A stretch of 31,808 nucleotides of DNA from a virus: positions 64,001 to 95,808 of the IMG/VR virus record IMGVR_UViG_3300017963_000220. One strand, written 5' to 3'. Within the stretch, counting starts at the first letter, position 1. Every line of letters begins with the position of its first letter. The position numbers and the translations under genes were made by a program. The notes beneath the pieces are model-generated. The model worked only from the letters and a program-made list of their open reading frames with translations, had not been told where the DNA came from and did not search any database. This document shows positions 24,882-31,686 of this stretch, piece after piece.

Positions 24882-25565
24882 GTGCTAGCTGATATTGTCA
24901 ATACCATGTTCTTGTACAAGCGGCCTACCATAGGCCCCTCGTTAGACATAGCGGTAGGGGATACGATAGGTGTGCAGGAGTTCTTCCAACAAGGACTGTA
25001 CCTCGTTCAGAACATGGGACCAAACATCGTATACATGAGAATGCACCACGATGACGGGACGCTATTCACTTTAGCTCCAGCGATCCCTATCAGTGGGCAA
25101 GACGAAACCAGTTACGACAACACTCCAACGACGGAGGGTACGTTTTCTGGCGGAACAGGCTACAACGCTGCTGACGTTATCACGATGTCTGACGGTTCAG
25201 TTGTGACAGTAGATCACGAAACACTGAATGTCGTAGACCAGTTCACGGTAGACTCCGCCAATTCTGTGGGTGGCGTCTCTCCAACAGACGTACTTACGCA
25301 GGTGTCTGTCACACCGGCTGGCGGCTCGGGATTCACACTGACGCTCGATACGGACAATATCGAGCTGAGACTCAAAGAAATGCCGTTGTTCCCTTACGGG
25401 TCCGGCGACATGTCGAGTATTCCTATTCAGATAGGTTTGCGCGATGTGAAGAACGTGACATCAGGTATTCAGGGTGGACATCCCCCCGACCTAAAGTACC
25501 TTCATAGTGTCTGTGCTGCTGGCGAATCCGCTACTCTCAGAGCTACAAGGTTGACCAAGGATTAG
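24882..25565 (+). CDS. Fibre-associated beta-rich structural protein, GTG start
   Basis: A 227-aa protein starting with GTG 24882 after a very strong AAGGAGG (24871-24877). The N- and C-terminal parts (GVQEFFQQGLYLVQNMGPNI, IQIGLRDVKNVTSGIQGG, AAGESATLRATRLTKD) form one beta-sandwich domain that looks like a tail-fibre tip or connector domain. It is interrupted at about residues 80-165 by the repeatable module FSGGTGYNAADVITMSDGSV, VTVDHETL, VGGVSPTDVLTQVSVTPAGG. I recognise that module as a type that recurs in phage fibre and head-fibre proteins. A small adaptor or tip protein between two larger fibres is the best guess. Confidence 0.5.
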   Translation: MLADIVNTMFLYKRPTIGPSLDIAVGDTIGVQEFFQQGLYLVQNMGPNIVYMRMHHDDGTLFTLAPAIPISGQDETSYDNTPTTEGTFSGGTGYNAADVITMSDGSVVTVDHETLNVVDQFTVDSANSVGGVSPTDVLTQVSVTPAGGSGFTLTLDTDNIELRLKEMPLFPYGSGDMSSIPIQIGLRDVKNVTSGIQGGHPPDLKYLHSVCAAGESATLRATRLTKD

Positions 25566-25568
25566 ACT

Positions 25569-26549
25569 ATGGGTAACCCTCGCGACTTTCTCAACCTCGG
25601 TGTTCACATTGGAGGAAGAAATGTCGCTGCTGGGTCTGTACCCGAATCGGCTCCAACGTTGGCTGGCGCGGGTTTCCCTGTTACTGTGACCCTACGTTCT
25701 GGGGTCACAGTAACACCACCGAATATAGCTTGCCTTGTCGACTTTGAAGGTGGTACTGATCCGACAGCGATCATTGAGGTATATGGGTACTTTCCCGAAG
25801 CCGTTGACCTGTTGTCGCCTTGGCAGAAAATACTCGAAACAGAAGTAGGGGAGTCTGTGAACCCCTGTGTGACATTCTTTCACGCTGGGTCAAGGCGGAT
25901 ACAGGTCATTGTAGTTTCGGCTACGGGCAGTCCTACCAGTGTTCGCTTGGCTCTTAGGGGTGTTTCAGGCCCTTTACCAGATGAGGACGGAGTGGGCGGC
26001 GGCGCTCCGTCCGCCCATGCGCCTACACACATTCGAGGTGGCTCTGATGAGATAGATGGTGATGTCATTGACATCGACTTTACGCCATCAGCGTACACTC
26101 CGGATGTGTCACCGCCACAGGTCTCTAGTACAGAACATCTGACAGCACACTTAGCTGGGATAGATACTATTCTGGCCGGTTTGGTTCCCAATGTAGTTGT
26201 GGCCAACTGCCTGTCAACTGATACAGAGGGAAAACTGGTTTGTAACAATGGCGATTCTGTCGGTGGTGTCCTTCAGGTCACTACGGCAGATCCGTTCACG
26301 AATACAAAAGTTCCAGCTATAGGTGTGATTGTCTCGAAGTCATCATCTACTGATTGCCTCGTTCAAATCTCAGGATTGATAACCGTGTTATCTGGGCTGA
26401 CTCCGGGTAAGCTCTACTGGCTAAATACCAATGGCACAGCTACAGTAGCGGTTCCAACGGGTGGGACACGTTATGTTCATAGCGTGGGTGTAGCTCTTGC
26501 GTCTAATGTCCTGTTGTGGAGACCACAGGACGTTTACACACTAACATAG
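25569..26549 (+). CDS. Tail fibre protein
   Basis: A 326-aa protein starting 3 nt after the previous stop. The first 140 residues are a beta-sandwich (FPVTVTLRSGVTVTPPNIAC, VTFFHAGSRRIQVIVVS). Around residues 148-190 it has the shaft motif HAPTHIRGGSDEIDGD, then IDIDFTPSAYTPD and STEHLTAHLAGIDTIL. This His-x-x-THxxGGSDEI followed by IDIDxTPxxYTP and LTAHLxGID series is widely seen in trimeric phage fibres. The C-terminal domain (GDSVGGVLQVTTADPFTNTK, LTPGKLYWLNTNGTAT) is the knob-like end. It would project from the baseplate for host contact. Fibre identity is well supported by the shaft motif; the receptor is unknown. Confidence 0.7.
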   Translation: MGNPRDFLNLGVHIGGRNVAAGSVPESAPTLAGAGFPVTVTLRSGVTVTPPNIACLVDFEGGTDPTAIIEVYGYFPEAVDLLSPWQKILETEVGESVNPCVTFFHAGSRRIQVIVVSATGSPTSVRLALRGVSGPLPDEDGVGGGAPSAHAPTHIRGGSDEIDGDVIDIDFTPSAYTPDVSPPQVSSTEHLTAHLAGIDTILAGLVPNVVVANCLSTDTEGKLVCNNGDSVGGVLQVTTADPFTNTKVPAIGVIVSKSSSTDCLVQISGLITVLSGLTPGKLYWLNTNGTATVAVPTGGTRYVHSVGVALASNVLLWRPQDVYTLT

Positions 26550-26559
26550 GAGATGAGAA

Positions 26560-27045
26560 ATGGCGAAAAGGGTCGCAAAGTCAAAACCGAAGGTCAAGGG
26601 TAAGAAGAAAGTTACTAAGCTGGATGGGCCACAGCACAAAGAGTTTCCTCCACAGAAACATCCTCCAGAAGACCCCAATCTTCCTTGGCGTGATGAGGAG
26701 ATGGTTCTTCATATGCCCAAGGTCGACCAGTTTCAAGCTGTGATGTACCGCGAAAAGATGGCGAAGCTAGACGCGCTCGCCGCTACAAAGCGTCTTACCG
26801 CTGACAAGCTCGAGTGGCAAGCTCAACAGAAGGTCATGGGCCTTCGGCTGGAAGCCAAAAGGATAGCGGAAGAGGTCGACGAGGCTCGTGCAGAGTACGA
26901 GGCTCTCCTCATCCGTATTGGTAGGAAGTTTGGTCTCGACGAAAAGGGTGAGTACCGTGTGAACTTCCTGCACACACATGGGTTCGACTCGGAAACCGGG
27001 AAGGTTGTTCTGATAGACCCACAGATACTCAAAAAGGAAGTCTAG
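26560..27045 (+). CDS. Lys-rich coiled-coil protein inside the fibre cluster
   Basis: A 161-aa protein with AGGAGATGAG before ATG 26560. The first 22 residues are almost all Lys, Ala, Pro and Val (MAKRVAKSKPKVKGKKKVTK). Residues 60-115 are a charged helix with coiled-coil character (REKMAKLDALAATKRLTADK, LEWQAQQKVMGLRLEAKRIA). The end is a short globular piece (YRVNFLHTHGFDSETGKVVL). It has no fibre features although fibre genes flank it on both sides. A fibre assembly chaperone, a minor virion protein or an injected basic protein are all possible. No family recognised. Confidence 0.6.
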   Translation: MAKRVAKSKPKVKGKKKVTKLDGPQHKEFPPQKHPPEDPNLPWRDEEMVLHMPKVDQFQAVMYREKMAKLDALAATKRLTADKLEWQAQQKVMGLRLEAKRIAEEVDEARAEYEALLIRIGRKFGLDEKGEYRVNFLHTHGFDSETGKVVLIDPQILKKEV

Positions 27046-27082
27046 GTAATAAACACAAGGGCCGAAAGAAAGGTTACTGAAC

Positions 27083-28489
27083 GTGGCAACTGTTTATCCC
27101 CTGTATTTCAACTCCGCTGGTGACCCTCCTGGCCCAAAACCAATGAGCAGTTCGGATGACCTACTCATTGGGGCTTTGGAGATTTCCAGTGGTGGGGATA
27201 TCTCCCTGTCCGGTGGCGGTACCGTCACAGGACTACCAACGACACCCGTGGGTTCTACCGATGCTGCCTCGAAGGCTTATGTCGACGCGATAGCTGGCGG
27301 TGTCGACCCGAAAGCTTCAGTTCGTTACGCTACTGCTGCTGCCTTGGCCGCTTACACAGCTACAGGTTCCGGGGTAGGAAAGTACCTCGAAGCCGACGCC
27401 AATGGCGCACTCTCTGTTGACGGTCAGACACCTAGCGTGGATGATCGGATTCTGGTCAAGGACGAAAACTCTGGTGGAGCCGACGTGGACCACGGCATCT
27501 ACGTCGTTACGACAGTCGGTGACGCTGGTACGCCGTGGCGTTTGACCAGGGCGACTGACTTCGACGAGGACGCGGAAGTCACCTCTGGAGCCCATTGCTG
27601 GGTCGAGGAAGGTGATACGCTCGCTTCCACCGCCTGGGTTGTCGTAACGGCTGACCCGATCACCGTTGACACCACGGCAATCGACTGGTCCCAATACGCT
27701 GGTGAGGGTCTCTACACGGGCGGGAATGGTATCGCCATCTCCGGTTCACGTGAAATCACCGTGGATCTCTCCGCAACTTCTGGTCTTGAATTCGATACCG
27801 GGAAGCTCCAGGTCAAGGACTACTACGGTATCACTGTCGATGCCAATGGTGTGAGTGTGGACGGCTACGCTGGTATCACAGTTGACGCCAATGGTGTCAG
27901 CGTTGACGCTGGTGACGGTCTTATCGCGAACGCAGGTGGTGACCTGGATGTCGAGCTTTCGGCTACCTCAGGTCTCGAGTTCTCTACTGGACAGCTCCAG
28001 GTCAAGGTAGATCCAGCTGGTGCAATCGACAGATTGGCGGCTGGGCTCCATGTCCGTACTGATGACACAACCATCCAGATCAACGGCTCCAATGAGCTGG
28101 AGGTTTTGGCAGCTTCCACAGCCAACAGGCTCGAGGCTGAGAGAACGGCAGCTGAGGCGCTCGCCTTGGGCGACGCTATCGAGTTCGGGACCACAGCTGA
28201 CCGTATCCGAGAATGTCAGGCAAGCGTAGGAGCGCGTGTCGACTGTTGTGGTGTGGTCGAAGAGGCTGGTGGTATCGGCTCAGGCTCGACAGGCACAGTG
28301 GTACACAGTGGTATCGCTGTAGGTGTCATCTCTGGCGCTACGGTTGGTCAACGCTTCTACGTTGGACGTACTGGCGGTATTGTGCAGGGTGTCAGCTCCC
28401 TTATCGCTGGAGACCATGTGGTCTTCGTAGGTCAGGCTGTGAACGCCAACGACCTGTACGTACAACCGCAGTATATCACCCAAATCTGA
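27083..28489 (+). CDS. Tail fibre protein with internal repeats, GTG start
   Basis: A 468-aa protein beginning with GTG 27083 behind a weak AAAGG. Early residues contain the fibre-shaft phrase GLPTTPVGSTDAASKAYVDA. Residues about 78-210 form the widespread fibre domain starting ASVRYATAAALAAY and including the DRILVKDENSGGADVDHGIY strand pair. Residues 210-310 carry short repeats (LSATSGLEF-TG-LQVK twice, GITVDANGVSVD twice), typical of a trimeric beta-helical shaft. The C-terminal knob (VCG-like DCCGVVEEAGGIGSGSTGTV, then FYVGRTGGIVQG) may be the receptor-binding end. By eye the gene uses more C/G-ending codons than its neighbours, resembling the capsid and sheath genes. Confidence 0.7.
   Translation: MATVYPLYFNSAGDPPGPKPMSSSDDLLIGALEISSGGDISLSGGGTVTGLPTTPVGSTDAASKAYVDAIAGGVDPKASVRYATAAALAAYTATGSGVGKYLEADANGALSVDGQTPSVDDRILVKDENSGGADVDHGIYVVTTVGDAGTPWRLTRATDFDEDAEVTSGAHCWVEEGDTLASTAWVVVTADPITVDTTAIDWSQYAGEGLYTGGNGIAISGSREITVDLSATSGLEFDTGKLQVKDYYGITVDANGVSVDGYAGITVDANGVSVDAGDGLIANAGGDLDVELSATSGLEFSTGQLQVKVDPAGAIDRLAAGLHVRTDDTTIQINGSNELEVLAASTANRLEAERTAAEALALGDAIEFGTTADRIRECQASVGARVDCCGVVEEAGGIGSGSTGTVVHSGIAVGVISGATVGQRFYVGRTGGIVQGVSSLIAGDHVVFVGQAVNANDLYVQPQYITQI
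27767..28006 (+). repeat. Short in-frame repeats within the fibre shaft
   Basis: Two copies of a 51-nt unit encode LSATSGLEF(D/S)TG(K/Q)LQVK at 27767-27817 and 27956-28006. Between them two copies of a 36-nt unit encode GITVDANGVSVD at 27827-27862 and 27872-27907. All are in frame and diverged at third positions, so they are old protein-level repeats of a fibre shaft, not a recent DNA duplication. Confidence 0.75.
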
Positions 28490-28504
28490 TCGGAGTAAGA
28501 TCAC

Positions 28505-29236
28505 ATGGCTATAGGGACTGAGAGAGTCCAAGTAGCCAAATACGAGTCTTCCGGGGGTGGTGGGGATGACAATGATGCTGGTATTCATCAGAATCCTACT
28601 CCCATCAACCCTCAGGAAGACGTTGTAGAAGCTGCTGGAGTCTACCTACAAGACGCTAGTGATAGAGATCAGAATGTTTACATAGCTAGGGCTAGTGGTC
28701 GGGCAGTTTGGCGTGATACGGTTGTAACTTCTCCCGTTATTATGGGTAATGCCTTACAACTTCAAGGTCAGACGTTACATACCTCAGTTCCAACTGCCGA
28801 TCAATACCTTAGATGGAATAACACAGAATCTCGTTGGGAAGCTCAGGATGGTCCTACACCAGGTTTTGGTAACTGGTATGACCATGCTCAAGATTCTGAC
28901 GAGATCGGTACTAGTGGTAGTACATGGGAAGATGCTATACAGCTAGATTTTCCCAGCGACTTAGAGCTAGGAGACTACAGGGTAGATTGTGCTTTGTTAG
29001 CTAGGGGCTCATCTAGCTCAACACAGGTAGGCTTACGTCAGACATGGGATGGTGATGTTATCTGTTCCATAGTTGTACAGGCTACAGGTTCTGCTGTGTA
29101 TATTCCTATGATGAATTTCCATATCCAGGAGGCTATATCAGGTTCTCACACTTTCAAAGTTCAATACAACAAGAGTGGTGGTGCTGGTACAGCTTACGTG
29201 AGCCATAGGATAGCTATGGGGTTACGGGTAGCATGA
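28505..29236 (+). CDS. Tail fibre tip / receptor-binding-type protein
   Basis: A 243-aa protein with GGAG about 10 nt before ATG 28505. The N-terminus VQVAKYESSGGGGDDND, then NPQEDVVEAAGVYLQDASDR and DQNVYIARASG, looks like a conserved connector that would attach to another fibre. After a shaft-like segment (TADQYLRWNNTESRWEAQDG) the last 110 residues form a beta jelly-roll (WEDAIQLDFPSDLELGDYRV, then DCALLARGSSSSTQVGLRQT), close to the carbohydrate- or receptor-binding ends of phage fibres. Codon use is more A/T-ending than in the preceding fibre. The stop overlaps the next start by 4 nt (ATGA). Confidence 0.6.
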   Translation: MAIGTERVQVAKYESSGGGGDDNDAGIHQNPTPINPQEDVVEAAGVYLQDASDRDQNVYIARASGRAVWRDTVVTSPVIMGNALQLQGQTLHTSVPTADQYLRWNNTESRWEAQDGPTPGFGNWYDHAQDSDEIGTSGSTWEDAIQLDFPSDLELGDYRVDCALLARGSSSSTQVGLRQTWDGDVICSIVVQATGSAVYIPMMNFHIQEAISGSHTFKVQYNKSGGAGTAYVSHRIAMGLRVA

Positions 29237-30315
29237 TGACAGACTACGATTACCTAATAACAGACACACTTTACGACAAGCTAGACCCAGACAAGTTGAA
29301 AAACGAAGTGCATGAGAATCCTGATATCACAATTGGGGTGGATCGTGTAACTTACCAAGTGACTGCCGGTACCTTCAAAGTTTGGATGAAGGCTGACCTG
29401 GACGCTACCCAAAAGACAGAGCTTGATTCGACGGTAGCGGCTCATGATGGTGAACCAGAACCTGATGAGGGGATGCCTGTCTCTGTGACTAATGAGGCTT
29501 TACCTACAGAGGTTACGAATCATCCGATAGTCATCAATGACCTTCGAGAGGACAGCAGAGTTGATCTGTTTTCGATCAACTTATGTGACAAGTGTACGTG
29601 GTACTCTGGTTCTCAAGAGCAAAATGATGAGGTACTTACAACGTCAGATAACTTGACGTTTTCATCTACACACATGCATTGGATAGACCTCTATCACGCT
29701 CGTCTCTCAGACGAGGATGACTTGGTAGGTGACTATCCTATTGCTGTGACAGTCAACGATTCGCCAGTCACTATGGATACTCCTTTTGGTCCTGGTGGTG
29801 ACGAGGATTACAGTATCTCTCCAGAGAGTGGTGAAATCACGTTCCATACTGCCTTGGACCCTTCAGATGTAGTCAAGGCTAGCTTTCATTACGCCGACAC
29901 CAGCGAGTGGGTTGTAGAACCTGCCGCCGGGAAGACTCTTGAGCTACTCAAGGCTGAGTGTCAGCTATCCAAGAGTATTGATATCAAGGATACTATCCAA
30001 TATGAAGTCCTTATTCTAGGGCAGTATGTTGGTGGTCCTCCTGGGGTTCTTGTACCCATTCGTACCAAGAAGTACAAATGTGTGAAAGACTTCATCAACG
30101 AATCAAATGGTGCCTATCCAGAGGTTCCGGCCTTTGGTGGCTCTAGTCGGGGTATTTCAGACCCAGTTCTGATCTTCCCATGGTTATACTTAGCAAAAAC
30201 TCAACTCCTATCCGCTTACGGAATGGCTGTCAAGGTAAGGCTGGCAGCTGACCAGGTGTGTGATGGTGAGTTGGCGGTTGTAACATTCTACTGTGTGAGT
30301 ACAGATGCCAGCTAA
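29233..30315 (+). CDS. Fibre-cluster structural protein with beta-sandwich domains
   Basis: A 360-aa protein coupled by an ATGA overlap to the previous gene. Residues 1-75 (YDYLITDTLYDKLDPDKLKN, then VTAGTFKVWMKADLDATQKT and ELDSTVAAHDG) resemble a small module that recurs at the ends of phage fibre-operon proteins, in which ADLxxxxKTxLDxxVAAHxG is the core. Residues about 95-360 are a larger beta domain that includes VTVNDSPVTMDTPFG, DYSISPESGEITFHTALDPS and DVVKASFHYADTSEW, then a jelly-roll-like end (KVRLAADQVCDGELAVVTFY). It may be the outermost adhesin or an attached enzyme-free binding module. Position at the end of the fibre cluster supports a host-contact role. Confidence 0.5.
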   Translation: MMTDYDYLITDTLYDKLDPDKLKNEVHENPDITIGVDRVTYQVTAGTFKVWMKADLDATQKTELDSTVAAHDGEPEPDEGMPVSVTNEALPTEVTNHPIVINDLREDSRVDLFSINLCDKCTWYSGSQEQNDEVLTTSDNLTFSSTHMHWIDLYHARLSDEDDLVGDYPIAVTVNDSPVTMDTPFGPGGDEDYSISPESGEITFHTALDPSDVVKASFHYADTSEWVVEPAAGKTLELLKAECQLSKSIDIKDTIQYEVLILGQYVGGPPGVLVPIRTKKYKCVKDFINESNGAYPEVPAFGGSSRGISDPVLIFPWLYLAKTQLLSAYGMAVKVRLAADQVCDGELAVVTFYCVSTDAS

Positions 30316-30326
30316 GGGAGTACGTG

Positions 30327-30557
30327 ATGAGCGGAAGTAGAATGGAGGCGGTAGCGTTGGACGAATGCAAAACAGAGGATGATATCATGGGGAGGATCTA
30401 TGAAGAGGTTTTCTCTATGAGTAAACGCCTCTATGCCGTGGAGAAGAGCCTTACTATGTTGGTAAACGCTTTTCAAACACATGGCATCCGATTGACCAAG
30501 TTGGAGAGTGTGGGGCCTCCCACACCTGCTCCTGAGGGTTCTGACAATGGCCGATGA
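30327..30557 (+). CDS. Small coiled-coil protein
   Basis: A 76-aa protein. ATG 30327 lies 6 nt after AAGGGAG (30314-30320); the GTG three bases earlier is less well spaced. Residues 10-60 are predicted helical with heptad-like hydrophobics (DIMGRIYEEVFSMSKRLYAV, then EKSLTMLVNAFQTHGIRLTK). The tail is Pro/Gly-rich. It lacks a membrane segment. It overlaps the next gene by 11 nt, and both proteins have coiled coils, so they may pair. A role in lysis control, tail assembly or host takeover cannot be distinguished. Confidence 0.6.
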   Translation: MSGSRMEAVALDECKTEDDIMGRIYEEVFSMSKRLYAVEKSLTMLVNAFQTHGIRLTKLESVGPPTPAPEGSDNGR

Positions 30558-31245
30558 CAAACATGGTGCTATGACACCCGTCCCACGGGCGTTTTTGAAC
30601 ACTCTCAGCGATGATCTGAGTGAGATCAAGCGTGACACAAGATCCACGAACGAAGCCATAGTCGAACTTCGGACTGATATGCGGGCCACGAAGGGGCGCG
30701 TGAAGAAACTCGAGAATCACATACCATGCGAGGCTGTGGCAGAAGTCAAGGATGACACGAAAAAGCTCATTCTCAAGGTAAATACCGCTGAGGCCAATAT
30801 CGCGGAGCAATCTACTGATCTGGATGCGATCACCAAAAAGGATTCAAAACGCGTCTACTGGCTTTTAGGGGCTGCTGTGGTGGTTGTGGGGGCAGTGGCC
30901 GGATGGCTTACTACCATGGCTACCATGGAAGCTAACGTAGATACGCTCCAGTCAGAGCAAACAAACATCAGGGACGAGATCAAGGGTTTACGTTCTGCCA
31001 CCTTTCAGCATACTGAAGAGGTACAGGAGGCTACAGAAGCCGTTCAATCTGCCGCTACAGAGATGCAGAATGGGAAGGAACACACCATTCCTGTCGATAT
31101 TTGGTACAGCACGCTATCTGAAGAGGATAAACGTCTATTGCGTCGTAGGGGGATCAACGTACCTATTCAACTTGTAAATGACCTTCCTGTGGAGGCTGCC
31201 GCGCCAGCGGAGAATTCCACAGAGATTCCTACCTACGCTCGTTAG
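30547..31245 (+). CDS. Single-pass membrane protein with flanking coiled coils
   Basis: A 232-aa protein starting at ATG 30547, with GAGGG about 9 nt upstream; an earlier in-frame ATG at 30508 lies deep in the previous gene. Residues 14-100 are helical coiled coil (LNTLSDDLSEIKRDTRSTNE, then MRATKGRVKKLENHI). Residues 103-125 are a clear membrane helix (VYWLLGAAVVVVGAVAGWLT) preceded by KKDSKR, which suggests the N-terminal coil is cytoplasmic. A second coiled coil (130-175) follows outside, then a Pro/Ala-rich end. XhlA-type holin partners also pair a coiled coil with a membrane helix but are much shorter. A lysis, superinfection-exclusion or membrane-anchoring role is possible. It is the last gene of the late run. 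Confidence 0.65.
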   Translation: MADDKHGAMTPVPRAFLNTLSDDLSEIKRDTRSTNEAIVELRTDMRATKGRVKKLENHIPCEAVAEVKDDTKKLILKVNTAEANIAEQSTDLDAITKKDSKRVYWLLGAAVVVVGAVAGWLTTMATMEANVDTLQSEQTNIRDEIKGLRSATFQHTEEVQEATEAVQSAATEMQNGKEHTIPVDIWYSTLSEEDKRLLRRRGINVPIQLVNDLPVEAAAPAENSTEIPTYAR

Positions 31246-31257
31246 TTCAGGCAAATC

Positions 31258-31283
31258 ACCCCCCAGACTACGGTCTGGGGGGT
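31258..31283 (+). terminator. Strong GC hairpin with UACG tetraloop after the last gene
   Basis: An 11-bp perfect stem (31258-31268 with 31273-31283) is closed by the loop TACG between C and G, the UNCG type that makes RNA hairpins exceptionally stable. It begins 12 nt after the last stop codon. The sequence after it (ATACTTACAC) has no T-run, so it may stop polymerase poorly and instead define a processed 3' end. Confidence 0.6.
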
Positions 31284-31303
31284 ATACTTACACTGTACTA
31301 TGA

Positions 31304-31322
31304 TGTAGGTGTTTTCCCTACA
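31304..31322. repeat. 19-bp hairpin element, copy 1
   Basis: TGTAGG and CCTACA form 6-bp arms around the 7-nt loop TGTTTTC. The same element with the loop TGTTTAT occurs at 31516-31534; 17 of 19 positions are identical. Here the outer flanks CACTGTA (31291-31297) and TACAGTG (31319-31325) offer an alternative longer pairing. Confidence 0.6.
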
Positions 31323-31340
31323 GTGAAACTATGAATCAAA

Positions 31341-31440
31341 CCCATAATGACTATGACAAGCTCGTTGACGATAGTCATAAGTCATAATGATTATGGGTGA
31401 TCTGAGCCAGATCAAATTGATATAAGTCATAATGATTATA
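31341..31440. promoter_or_regulatory. Cluster of three 13-bp operator-like palindromes
   Basis: CATAATGAYTATR occurs at 31343-31355, 31383-31395 and 31428-31440. The middle copy is a perfect dyad (CATAAT-G-ATTATG). The second and third are embedded in an exact 18-bp direct repeat (31377-31394 and 31422-31439), and the first and second form part of a larger inverted repeat (31341-31357 with 31381-31397, 15 of 17 matching). Iterated dyads spaced 40 and 45 bp are typical of repressor operators or replication iterons. Confidence 0.6.
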
Positions 31441-31515
31441 GGCCTTGACGGTCCTATATCCTGGTCATGTGTCCAGTAAATGGTTCTAACCTCTTGGAAT
31501 CATAGGCTTTTTCTG

Positions 31516-31534
31516 TGTAGGTGTTTATCCTACA
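31516..31534. repeat. 19-bp hairpin element, copy 2, within an 11-bp perfect stem
   Basis: The arms extend here to an 11-bp perfect inverted repeat (31511-31521 with 31529-31539). A T7 run begins 12 nt after the stem, too far for a standard terminator. The loop sequence TGTTT is shared with copy 1, so the element is conserved as sequence as well as structure. Confidence 0.6.
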
Positions 31535-31686
31535 CAGAATCGACCCCAAATTTTTTTCGTCGCTGTAACTTCGCGATATCATGGCGCTTTTCAGGTTTCT
31601 CAGAATCGCTATGAAAGATTCTTATCTAACATCTTCGTTCTGAGATAGGTCACTCCACAGAACAGGGGATAATCCTTTGTTTTCAC

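Larger units (their letters stand above)
31246..31686. other. Noncoding control region at the right end
   Basis: No ORF with a ribosome binding site was found in either direction. Besides the elements listed separately, it holds a T7 run at 31551-31557, a GATCTG-AGC-CAGATC hairpin at 31399-31413 with 7-bp arms when the flanking T/A is counted, and nested inverted repeats near 31598-31645 (TCTCAGAA with TTCTGAGA). TTGAC-like hexamers at 31365 and 31445 lack a convincing -10 box at normal spacing. The density of dyads suggests a regulatory or replication region. Confidence 0.5.

Noticed and set aside
31365-31393. Sigma70-type promoter with TTGACG at 31365-31370
   Set aside because: At 16-18 nt spacing the -10 position reads TGATTA-like sequence; the good CATAAT match is only 12 nt away. 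The TTGACG at 31445 also lacks a -10 box.
31511-31557. Standard rho-independent terminator formed by the 11-bp stem and T7 run
   Set aside because: The T-run starts about 12 nt after the stem, too far for normal intrinsic termination.
31581-31643. Short plus-strand ORF starting ATGGCG at 31581
   Set aside because: Only 20 codons, no ribosome binding site, and it lies within inverted repeats.
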